From Microcaldota archaeon (GTDB taxonomy: Archaea; Micrarchaeota; Micrarchaeia; Micrarchaeales; CABMGC01): a DNA stretch of 64,000 bases. Position 1 is the first letter of the stretch; every line of letters begins with the position of its first letter. The stretch covers positions 1 to 64,000 of the forward strand of contig JAJZJQ010000003.1 of assembly GCA_021851065.1 (NCBI GenBank), in the 5' to 3' direction. Under the pieces are notes generated by a model that ran no database searches, was not told the origin of the DNA, and worked only from the letters and a program-made list of their open reading frames with translations. Of the stretch, positions 1-7,838 are shown in pieces. Position numbers and translations under genes: made by a program.

Positions 1-96
1 AGTCACGCCTCTGGAGATATGGCCTATGCACCGCACGAAAGTGCGGCGAAAAGCCGTGTCGCTGAATCAGGAACTATACTTGGTGCTTCAAGATGA
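1..96 (+). CDS. tnpB: C-terminal remnant of a TnpB-like (IS200/IS605 OrfB) protein, truncated by the window edge
   Basis: Frame 1 reads SHASGDMAYAPHESAAKSRVAESGTILGASR* directly upstream of an IS605-type right-end hairpin; this resembles the variable TnpB tail (…SRV.E.GT…). Confidence 0.6.
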   Translation, partial: SHASGDMAYAPHESAAKSRVAESGTILGASR

Positions 97-151
97 CCAA
101 TCAAAAAACACCATTGGAAGCCCACTCCGTTTACGGGTGGGAGGATGTCAC
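1..151 (+). mobile_element. Right end of an IS200/IS605-family (tnpB) element; terminal hairpin is a probable omega-RNA 3' scaffold
   Basis: GGAAGCCCACTCCGTTTACGGGTGGGAGGATGTCAC (about 116-151): hairpin CCCACTC/GGGTGGG followed by GATGTCAC, the layout seen at the 3' ends of archaeal tnpB elements. Confidence 0.65.
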
Positions 152-271
152 AGTTTAATCAGTTGTTAGTTTAAATGGTGCACCAACCCCTGCACAGGTT
201 ATCTGATGCTCTATCTGGCATTCGTCTCTTCTATATTCCGCAAGAGCTCCTTAGAGGAACTGCGCAAGATA

Positions 272-1252
272 ATGAAATTCAAGATAGTCGGGGAATTCAA
301 CAACTTTCTTGTTATAGACTCGCGCAGCAAGAATGCACATGTGAAAACTGCAGGATTGGCGCTGGTTTACTTCGTCTTGCCGCTATATGTAAATGGCAGC
401 GTCAGCAAGGACGCATACCGCGAGTCCATACTAAGGCTGCTTTGTGATGCTGCAGTGGACAAGGGAGGTAACATGAAACTCGAGTGCATCAATCTCAACA
501 GCAAAACAGTTTATTCTGCAAAGGACCTTGAGGTATGGGAGGGGAGACGCCTTGAGAAGCTTGGATATGCAATAGACATGGAGAAGGAGCCTGTGACGCT
601 GGTTTACTTCGCTCTCCTTGACATGAAGTGCTATGTCGGGCACATGAAGGTTGCAGATATGCCAAGGCCATTCGTAAACCCGTTTAGGCATTACCACACA
701 CAGAGGCTTGTAAGCAGATCCGAGCTCAAGATAGAACAGGCATTCGATGAATTCGCCATAGATGGGGTAAGCGGAGTTGCGATTGATCTTGGGGCAGCGC
801 CTGGAGGATGGAGCTGCTATCTGGCAAGGAGAGGATATGACGTTATAGCAGTGGACAATGGGAAGCTTGATGCCAAGGCAATAAGGGAGTGCGGAGTGAA
901 AATAAAGACGGCAAAAGGCGGCAGGATAGGCACAGGGGACCTGGTAAGGGGCATACTTCACGTGAAGGAAAGATCGGCACAGGCTGCAGGAAGACTTAAG
1001 GTAAGAGGCGTCAGCCTTCTGGCAGACGACATGAACATCGACTGCTCTTCAACGTACAAAGCGCTGAGCAGATACTCGCAGTTCCTGGATAGCGGAGGGC
1101 TGGCAATAGTCACGATTAAATGCATAACAAAGTACCTTCCAGGGCATGCCAGAAAGGCAAGGAAGCTGTTCTCCGCTGGATTTAGGATCAGGAGAATGAG
1201 GGTGCTTCCTGCAAACAGGCAGGAATTCACCCTGTTTATCGAGAAGAAGTAA
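272..1252 (+). CDS. FtsJ/RlmM-like SAM-dependent ribose 2'-O-methyltransferase
   Basis: IDLGAAPGGWSCYLARRGYDVIAVDNGKLD SAM motif and downstream VTIKC; start MKFKIVGEF chosen (the ORF extends to 206). Confidence 0.75.
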   Translation: MKFKIVGEFNNFLVIDSRSKNAHVKTAGLALVYFVLPLYVNGSVSKDAYRESILRLLCDAAVDKGGNMKLECINLNSKTVYSAKDLEVWEGRRLEKLGYAIDMEKEPVTLVYFALLDMKCYVGHMKVADMPRPFVNPFRHYHTQRLVSRSELKIEQAFDEFAIDGVSGVAIDLGAAPGGWSCYLARRGYDVIAVDNGKLDAKAIRECGVKIKTAKGGRIGTGDLVRGILHVKERSAQAAGRLKVRGVSLLADDMNIDCSSTYKALSRYSQFLDSGGLAIVTIKCITKYLPGHARKARKLFSAGFRIRRMRVLPANRQEFTLFIEKK

Positions 1253-1253
1253 T

Positions 1254-1490
1254 GTGGTGTGCCGTAGCCCCCCTTCTGTTTTAGGTGGCATTTGACTAAG
1301 CGGCCTTCTAGGCCTTGCATGCTCATTGTGCGCGCATCGGCCGTTTCACCTGCACCGGCGCGCTCGTAGCGTCATCGCTTTATGCGCCGCAGCAGTATCG
1401 TTTCTGTTCCGAATCAGGCATTACACCACACGCACTCTGCATGGGGAGAGCTTCCTCAGTCACATGGACCGTGAGCCACCCGCACACCAC
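1254..1490 (-). ncRNA. rnpB: RNase P RNA (compact archaeal form)
   Basis: The minus strand has CR-I-like CUGAGGAAGCUCUCCCC, CR-II/III-like AACAGAAAC, GGUGAAACGGCC, CR-IV-like GAGCAUGCAAGGCCUAGAAGG and CR-V-like ACAGAAGGGGGGCUAC. P1 is GUGGUGUGC/GCACACCAC, P2 is GGGUGGC/GCCACCU, and P4 is AGCUCUCC/GGGGGGCU. Confidence 0.87.
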
Positions 1491-1539
1491 GATAGGACTA
1501 TGCAAAAAGTGATATAAATACTTTTACAGTAATCATTTT

Positions 1540-1842
1540 ATGCTCTTCTCAGATCCGACACTGAATTCGATAGTGTCCATAGTGCTCATCGTAGTTGGCG
1601 TGGCTGTGGTGGTCCTGGTGCTTAAGTTCCTTGGCAAGGGCTTGATGAAGCTTGTCATAGGGCTTGTGCTTAACACGGTGCTAGGTTTCATAGTGCTTCT
1701 TGCGCTCAACTACTTTTTCGGGATAACATTCCAGTACAGCATGGCGGAGATAGTGGCAGTGATACTTTTCGGGCTGCCTGCGGTAGGCACATTCATACTG
1801 CTCAAGCTGGTTGGAGGCGTTGCCCTTGTTGCCCTGCTTTGA
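1540..1842 (+). CDS. Small integral membrane protein, BofA (pro-sigmaK inhibitor)-like family
   Basis: 100 aa, three hydrophobic segments, GLVLNTVLGFIVLLALNYFFGI and LFGLPAVGTFILLKLVG signatures. Confidence 0.65.
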   Translation: MLFSDPTLNSIVSIVLIVVGVAVVVLVLKFLGKGLMKLVIGLVLNTVLGFIVLLALNYFFGITFQYSMAEIVAVILFGLPAVGTFILLKLVGGVALVALL

Positions 1843-1847
1843 TGCAG

Positions 1848-2042
1848 TCATATGGCAAGTTCCACGTCCTCCTTCTTGACAGTGTTCCTCTTCGCATGCC
1901 GGGCAAGCTTTACTGCCTTGTTCGCGATGCCGTATGCAATCTTGTTTATCCTCTCGCTGAATTCCCTGGCCGCAGACCCGCTTACCCTTTCTGCACCGGC
2001 CTCCTTTAGTATCCTCTTGGCAGCCTGCCTTGAAAGTGGCAT
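1848..2042 (-). CDS. Archaeal histone
   Basis: MPLSRQAAKRILKEAGAERVSGSAAREFSERINKIAYGIANKAVKLARHAKRNTVKKEDVELAI; histone fold with RxTVKxEDVxLA. The ATG at 2042 gives the standard ~65 aa size. Confidence 0.93.
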   Translation of the reverse strand: MPLSRQAAKRILKEAGAERVSGSAAREFSERINKIAYGIANKAVKLARHAKRNTVKKEDVELAI

Positions 2043-2104
2043 GAAAAGACCACCATACCATTGCATTGCAAGCTTAAAAAAGATTCGCTGCCACTTATCA
2101 CCCG

Positions 2105-2599
2105 GTGTTTGCATTGCGCATAAGGGAACTGGAAAGCGGGGACCTTGGCGCGCTGACCGAATTCATACACGACGTATACAACGAGTATCCTTCTGCCATG
2201 TGGTTCGAGAAGGAGCCATCTGACGAGGAGATAGGAAGGGTGTTCTATAACAAGATGCGCGGCGTCGGGCTTGGAATGCTGGTGGACATGGTCGTTGATG
2301 ACATGGGCACCATAGCAGGCGAATGCGAGATAACAAGAGTAGCCCATGAGCGTGGCGTGGTCGGCATACTTGTAAGGGGCAGCTACAGGCATAGGCGCAT
2401 GGGGAGCAGGATTCTTGATGCAGCCGTTAATGGAGCCTGCAGCATAGGCATGCGCAGGTTCGATGCCGAAGTTGCCCAGGAAAATGAAGGTGCGATAAAA
2501 TTCTTCATGGTGAATGGATTTGCCCCTTGCGGCTATAGGGACATAGTGAAGGGAGGCAAGGAGCAGCGCTTTGTAGTAATGCAACTTGAGAAGGCCTAG
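2105..2599 (+). CDS. GNAT-family N-acetyltransferase
   Basis: GVVGILVRGSYRHRRMGSRILDAAVNGA acetyl-CoA binding motif; NEGAIKFFMVNGF. Confidence 0.8.
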   Translation: MFALRIRELESGDLGALTEFIHDVYNEYPSAMWFEKEPSDEEIGRVFYNKMRGVGLGMLVDMVVDDMGTIAGECEITRVAHERGVVGILVRGSYRHRRMGSRILDAAVNGACSIGMRRFDAEVAQENEGAIKFFMVNGFAPCGYRDIVKGGKEQRFVVMQLEKA

Positions 2600-3213
2600 C
2601 TTGTGCCGTTTGCCGCATACAGGAGCGTGCCGTTGCGCTGGGATATGCCAACATATACGGAATGATCTGCCTGTGGGTTCGAATACATAACCAGCCAGAT
2701 ATGGCTGTAATTACTGCCGCCAAGGGATATGACATCGTAGTAGTTGGCGGATACGTTGACATTTGAATAGCCGTACTGTGCAACGAAGTCCCTGACTGCG
2801 CTTATGTTGTAGTCGTAACTCTTTGCCATCGCTATCGGATAGGAGGTGATTATGTAATTGCCGCTGCTTGGCTCCCCGTTTATTATGCAGTTTGCAGTGT
2901 AGTTGTTTTCTAGCCTTGAGACGAAGCCGTACTGAGGATAGTCAAAGGAGTAAACATAATAGGCAGGGCATGCCTTTGTGGCGTTTATCACTACTGATGC
3001 CACTATATGCCAGCTGCCTGCATACTGCGATGAGTTGACGCTGGTTATCGTTACAAGGGCACCGGGATACGACGTATCTATGTAGCTTGTGACGTTGTCA
3101 ACGGCCTGGTGGCTGCTGACGTGCCTTGGGGCGCTTGCAACCGCATACCTTGCTATGACCAGAAGCACGACTATAGCTACAGCCACAACAAGGACTTTCA
3201 TTATAAGATTCAT
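2596..3213 (-). CDS. Membrane-anchored hypothetical protein
   Basis: N-terminal TM helix (MKVLVVAVAIVVLLVIARYAVA) followed by an Asn/Tyr-rich extracellular region. Confidence 0.6.
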   Translation of the reverse strand: MNLIMKVLVVAVAIVVLLVIARYAVASAPRHVSSHQAVDNVTSYIDTSYPGALVTITSVNSSQYAGSWHIVASVVINATKACPAYYVYSFDYPQYGFVSRLENNYTANCIINGEPSSGNYIITSYPIAMAKSYDYNISAVRDFVAQYGYSNVNVSANYYDVISLGGSNYSHIWLVMYSNPQADHSVYVGISQRNGTLLYAANGTS

Positions 3214-3267
3214 AGTTATACGTCAGCGATATAAGTATATAAAATTGACTCTGCGGAATTGGCAGCC

Positions 3268-4398
3268 TCACTGGACCTGCGCCTTCTTAAGTGACTGCCT
3301 CACGACCGCGTCCAGCTTCATCTCCTTTGCTATTCCCCTGAGCACTTTGACGCCGCAGCTCGTTGCGGGGTTCCTTGCATTTATCGAGCATACATCCCTG
3401 TACGGCCGGATAGACTGCTCGTACGTGCCTATTTCTACGGCCTTTCGTATTATCTCCTGCTTGTCAAACCCTATCAGGGGCCTTAGTATTGGCATTTCTA
3501 TTGCATCCTCCTCTGCAGCTATGTTTGAGAGAGTCTGCGATGCAACCTGCCCAAGGCTCTCGCCAGTTACTATGCAATCTGCTCCCTCCTTGCCAGCTAC
3601 CTGCCGGGCAAGCCTTAGCATGAATGATTTCATGAGCACGAGCTCGTATCTGCCAGCCTTTGCCTTTATTGCAGCCATCTGGAATACATGCGAGGGAATG
3701 TAGTAGGTTCTCTGCCCAGGCCAGTAGCCGGATAGGATGGATATTATGCGCGGTATCTTAGACTCCTGGGCCTCCTTGTTGCTCGCAAATCCGTGCACAT
3801 GCATATATACCGGAGTGAGCCCCCTCTTCATGGCATACCAGGCAGCTACAGGAGAGTCTATTCCGCCTGAGAGCAGGACAATGCACTTGCCACTTGCCAC
3901 TACAGGAAGCCCTCCGGCCCCTTTCCTCTTGTTCACGAAGACAAACGCCTTCTCCTTTGTAACGCTTATGAATATCTCGCCGTCGAAACCCTTGACCCGG
4001 GGTTCTATGCCAAGACTGCTGGCCCTTTCTGCAACCTTGTGTATTATGTCCATAGAGTCGAACTTGAACTGCTTGTAGGACCTGTGCGAATTTATCCTCA
4101 GGGCCTTTATCCCGCTCGCCTTGAGCAGCCGGGAGGAGAGATCCGTTATGTGCCTGAGATCCGGCTTTGTTGAGTGGGCTACTTCGTATGCGCTTATACC
4201 AAATATCCTTGATGCCTTTGCCTCAATGGATGCCAGGTCCGCGCCTACTGAGGGCTCTATTATCAGCCTGTCATACGCATCGTGTAACCTGAACTTCTCG
4301 CCGCTTAGTTGCAGCATTATGTTGGATTTGAGTGCGTTGATGTACTGTCTCCTGTTCCTTCCCCTAAGCCACAGCTCACCGAAATGCAGTATGAGCAG
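3268..4398 (-). CDS. thiI: tRNA 4-thiouridine synthase ThiI
   Basis: PP-loop CIVLLSGGIDSPVAAWYAMKRG. The N-terminal motif LLILHFGELWLRGRNRRQYINALKSNI lies upstream of the track's ATG (4317); no ATG/GTG/TTG in frame, so CTG at 4398 is a tentative start. Confidence 0.88.
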   Translation of the reverse strand: MLILHFGELWLRGRNRRQYINALKSNIMLQLSGEKFRLHDAYDRLIIEPSVGADLASIEAKASRIFGISAYEVAHSTKPDLRHITDLSSRLLKASGIKALRINSHRSYKQFKFDSMDIIHKVAERASSLGIEPRVKGFDGEIFISVTKEKAFVFVNKRKGAGGLPVVASGKCIVLLSGGIDSPVAAWYAMKRGLTPVYMHVHGFASNKEAQESKIPRIISILSGYWPGQRTYYIPSHVFQMAAIKAKAGRYELVLMKSFMLRLARQVAGKEGADCIVTGESLGQVASQTLSNIAAEEDAIEMPILRPLIGFDKQEIIRKAVEIGTYEQSIRPYRDVCSINARNPATSCGVKVLRGIAKEMKLDAVVRQSLKKAQVQ

Positions 4399-4477
4399 CT
4401 TGTCCTGGGACTTTTGCTTCGTCGAATCAACCGGATTTGGGGCTTGGATTTTGAAGCAGACGCAGAGCGCAGGTCGA

Positions 4478-4648
4478 TCAGGTCCTTGCAGCCCTCTCGC
4501 TTACTTCCTTTGGATTTGGTCTTCTGTTGAGAACCACATTTAGCCTGTAGCACCTGCTTGAGCAGTAATACCGTATGGTGCCATTGCGCCTAACATAGGT
4601 AAGGCCTGTGCCCTTCTCTATCTCCCTTGTGCAGTACGAGCATTTCAT
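4478..4648 (-). CDS. rpl24e: Ribosomal protein eL24
   Basis: MKCSYCTREIEKGTGLTYVRRNGTIRYYCSSRCYRLNVVLNRRPNPKEVSERAART (56 aa, below the track cut-off); CxxC…CxxxC zinc ribbon, directly upstream of eS28 and eL8/L7Ae as in many archaea (co-directional on minus). Confidence 0.93.
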   Translation of the reverse strand: MKCSYCTREIEKGTGLTYVRRNGTIRYYCSSRCYRLNVVLNRRPNPKEVSERAART

Positions 4649-4650
4649 GA

Positions 4651-4983
4651 TTATCTCGCCCTTATAGGCTTGTCCTCCCTGCTGGTGTCAGGCAGCCTCA
4701 TTATGTCGCCGATCTTTATCTTCCCTGCCACGTTCCTCCTTATGACCCTTCCCTTATCCTTGCCTTCCAGTATCTTGCACATTGCCTGCTTTATCTCGCC
4801 ATATATGCCTGTGCGAAGCACAGACACATCGACAACTTCAGTTAGCCATCCCTCGAACTTCTTCTCGGTGGCTTGATGCGATTGCTGCGCTGGGCTGCCT
4901 GCCTTGCCCTGATCGCCCTTGGCCTGGACTGGTGCTGGAGCTGCAGCGGATCCGTTTCCTTCAGGCTTCTGGTCTTCTGGCAT
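4651..4983 (-). CDS. rps28e: Ribosomal protein eS28 with N-terminal low-complexity extension
   Basis: C-terminal half VVDVSVLRTGIYGEIKQAMCKILEGKDKGRVIRRNVAGKIKIGDIMRLPDTSRE is eS28. Confidence 0.9.
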   Translation of the reverse strand: MPEDQKPEGNGSAAAPAPVQAKGDQGKAGSPAQQSHQATEKKFEGWLTEVVDVSVLRTGIYGEIKQAMCKILEGKDKGRVIRRNVAGKIKIGDIMRLPDTSREDKPIRAR

Positions 4984-5001
4984 TGGCTCACTTATTTGCT
5001 A

Positions 5002-5493
5002 TTAGGCGGCCTCCTTTGGAGGCTCGGCAGGCTTTGGCTCTGCAGGCTTCTCAGTCGCAGGCTTTGCGGTCTTCTCCTTCTTAGGCTTCTCTGTCTTGGG
5101 CTTGGCTGCGTCAGGCTGTTTTGCCTGCTTTGAGGCAGGCTCAGTGGCAGACTTTCCAGTTGCCTTTGCTATTACCTCCTTGACTATCTGCTCTCCCTGC
5201 CCGGCCTTCTCTATCGCTATTGCAGAGCATGGAACGTTTATGCCGACTGCATTGCCTATCTCCTGCTTGGTAGGCACATATACGAACGGTATCTTCTTCT
5301 GCTCGCAGAGCGTTGGTATGTGCATTACCACTTCCTTCGGTTCCACATCCTCGGCGATAAGCACAAGGGTTGCGAGATTTCTCTCTACACTCTTTGTGAC
5401 TTCATTGACCCCTTTCTTGACGGAGCCGCCCTGCTTTGCCATTTTAGCTGCTTCAAGTGCCCTGTCGGACACCTCTTTTGGTACGTTTGCCAT
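5002..5493 (-). CDS. rpl7ae: Ribosomal protein L7Ae with C-terminal K/P/A-rich extension
   Basis: LATLVLIAEDVEPKEVVMHIPTLCEQKKIPFVYVPTKQEIGNAVGINVPCSAIAI. Confidence 0.93.
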   Translation of the reverse strand: MANVPKEVSDRALEAAKMAKQGGSVKKGVNEVTKSVERNLATLVLIAEDVEPKEVVMHIPTLCEQKKIPFVYVPTKQEIGNAVGINVPCSAIAIEKAGQGEQIVKEVIAKATGKSATEPASKQAKQPDAAKPKTEKPKKEKTAKPATEKPAEPKPAEPPKEAA

Positions 5494-5643
5494 ATTCTAC
5501 ACCTCGTTTCATTGGTGCAACAAATAGTTGCATTAGCGCTACGAATAACTTTGCTAAAAACTTTGAATACTTATTAGCCAGATAGGCTTATAAACGTTCT
5601 TGGCACACAGCCGGCAGGCGCTTGCCCGGCATTTCGCTGCCCT

Positions 5644-7836
5644 TTAGTCCAGGAACTGCTCTGGCTTTGGAGGCTCCTCTGGAACGCCCTTGCGCTTCCT
5701 TATGTCCCTTACTATTTTTTCCTGCATATCCCTTGGCATCTTTTCGTAGCCTGAATACTCGGGATACCAGATGGCCTTGCCCTGGGTGAGACTGCGTATC
5801 TCGTTTGAGAATCCCTTTATGACCTCTGCCACAGGCACCTTGGCTATCACAGTCGCAGCCTCGCCCTCCTGCTGTACGTCAAGTATCTGGCCCCTCTTGC
5901 CCTGCATGAACGTTATTATGTCAGAGAGGAAGTCCTGCGGTATGTTTATAGTGAACTTCTGCTTGGGCTCAAGAAGCACCACGCCTGCGGAGAGCATGCC
6001 TGCATAGATCGGCCTGCGCATGGCAGGTATTACCTGCGCAGGGCCCCTGTGGACAGGATCTTCGTGTATGCTGGCGTCAGTTATGGTAACCTTTATGCCA
6101 ACGCACTTCTCCCTTGCAAGGGGGCCGTCCTTCATGGCTTCCTCGAATCCCTCTATAAGCAGTTCCATGACCTCGTTAAGGTACTGCACCCCCTTTGTTG
6201 CATCTATGAGCACGCTGCTGTTGCATATGTCAACTACGCCCTTGGCCTCGTCCCTTGACATTCCTGCCTTTATGAACTCCTCTATGTGGGCCTTGCCCTT
6301 TGGCTTGCCGTCCTTGTATGCTCCCTGCTCTAGCAGGTCCAGTACGCCAGGTTCTAGCGGGCCTACGTTTATGTAGAACTTTGTGTGCCTGTTGGGGCTC
6401 TTGCCCTCTACGTCCATTGCTGTTTTCTCCACTGTTTCCTTGTACACGACTATCGGCTCCGAGGTAGTGACAGGTATCTTGAACTCGTCCTTTAGCTTGG
6501 TCTCTATGACTTCAAGATGCAGCTCCCCCATTCCGCTCACAAGGTGCTCGCCTGTCTCCTGGTTAAGCTCCACTAGTATGGTCTGATCGCCCTTTGACAG
6601 TTCCCTTAGCGCCTCGATCAGTTTGGCCATGTCCCTTGTATCCTTTGCCTCTATGGCCTTTGTGACAACTGGCTTTGAATAGTGCCTTATCTGCTCGAAT
6701 GGCTCTATGTTTTCCTCGCTCGCCGTATCGCCTATTGACACGTTGTCAAGTCCGACAACGCCGGCTATGTTGCCTGCTGTAATCGAGTCAACTATGACTC
6801 TGTCAGGACCCATGAACAGGCTGACCTGCTGCACCCTCTGCTTGTTCTGCTGGCCGCTAAGGAAGAGCTCCGTGCCTTTGCGAACAGTGCCGGAGAAGAC
6901 CCTGCCTATGGCTATCTCCCCGCTATGCTGGTCGTATGACACCCCGAACATGACCATATTCACTTTGGCGTCCTTGTCCACATTGATCATTGACTGGCCT
7001 GCAGTGCTATTTATGTCCCCATGCCACAGGTGTGGGATACGATAGGATTGCGCCTCGCTTGGATTTGGCAGGTGCTCTATAACCATGGCAAGAGTGGCCT
7101 CGTCTATAGGCGCTACCTCCTGCAGCTTCTTCTCATCGTTCTTTGCAGTAAGCTCGAATATATCCTTGAATGTGACGTTGTACTTCTTCATTATGTGGGT
7201 GGATATCGCCCACTTCTTGTATGCCGAACCAAACGCCACTCCCCCGCCCTCAACGCTAAGCTGCCATTTCTTGGCAAACTCTTCCGGGGCATACTGCGAT
7301 ATGAGCTTGTTTATCTCGCCTATTAGCTTTAGGAGCCTCTCAAACGTCTGCTCCGGAGTCAGCTTGAGTTCGTTGAGCAGCCTGTCGGTCTTGTTCACGA
7401 ACAGCACTGGTTTTGCCTTCTCCTTGAGCGCCTGCCTAAGCACAGTTTCGGTCTGCGGCATGACTCCTTCAACAGGATCTACAACCAGAACCACGCCGTC
7501 TACTGCGCGCATGGATCTTGTTACGTGGCCGCCGAAATCCACGTGGCCGGGAGTGTCTATCAGGTTGATTATGTAGTCATTTTCCTTATATGGGAAGGCA
7601 AGGGAGATGTTGGCTGACTTGATTGTCATGCGCCTGTCCTTCTCTATTGCCTCGAAGTTGGTGTATAGCGCATCGCCTGCAACCTGCCTTGAGATTATGC
7701 CTGCCCTTGCAAGAAGAGAATCTGTGAGCGTTGTCTTGCCGTGGTGCACGTGGGCGATTATGGCTACGTTCCTTACATGGGCAGTGTCGCTCATTATCTT
7801 TGCGACTTCCTCTGCAACGAATTCCTTCCTTACCAT
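5644..7836 (-). CDS. fusA: Translation elongation factor 2 (aEF-2)
   Basis: Full-length EF-2 with DTPGHVDFGG, the diphthamide loop SIHEDPVHRGPAQVIPAMRR and the C-terminal domain; P-loop reads AHVHHGKTTL. Confidence 0.97.
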   Translation of the reverse strand: MVRKEFVAEEVAKIMSDTAHVRNVAIIAHVHHGKTTLTDSLLARAGIISRQVAGDALYTNFEAIEKDRRMTIKSANISLAFPYKENDYIINLIDTPGHVDFGGHVTRSMRAVDGVVLVVDPVEGVMPQTETVLRQALKEKAKPVLFVNKTDRLLNELKLTPEQTFERLLKLIGEINKLISQYAPEEFAKKWQLSVEGGGVAFGSAYKKWAISTHIMKKYNVTFKDIFELTAKNDEKKLQEVAPIDEATLAMVIEHLPNPSEAQSYRIPHLWHGDINSTAGQSMINVDKDAKVNMVMFGVSYDQHSGEIAIGRVFSGTVRKGTELFLSGQQNKQRVQQVSLFMGPDRVIVDSITAGNIAGVVGLDNVSIGDTASEENIEPFEQIRHYSKPVVTKAIEAKDTRDMAKLIEALRELSKGDQTILVELNQETGEHLVSGMGELHLEVIETKLKDEFKIPVTTSEPIVVYKETVEKTAMDVEGKSPNRHTKFYINVGPLEPGVLDLLEQGAYKDGKPKGKAHIEEFIKAGMSRDEAKGVVDICNSSVLIDATKGVQYLNEVMELLIEGFEEAMKDGPLAREKCVGIKVTITDASIHEDPVHRGPAQVIPAMRRPIYAGMLSAGVVLLEPKQKFTINIPQDFLSDIITFMQGKRGQILDVQQEGEAATVIAKVPVAEVIKGFSNEIRSLTQGKAIWYPEYSGYEKMPRDMQEKIVRDIRKRKGVPEEPPKPEQFLD

Positions 7837-7838
7837 TA

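Noticed and set aside
431-1326. Minus-strand ORFs 431-961, 958-1326 and 1049-1291
   Set aside because: The first is antisense to the methyltransferase, the others overlap it and the RNase P RNA; Cys/His-rich noise translations with no family signature.
3089-4078. Plus-strand ORFs 3089-3703 and 3737-4078
   Set aside because: Antisense to thiI and the adjacent membrane protein; no recognisable motifs.
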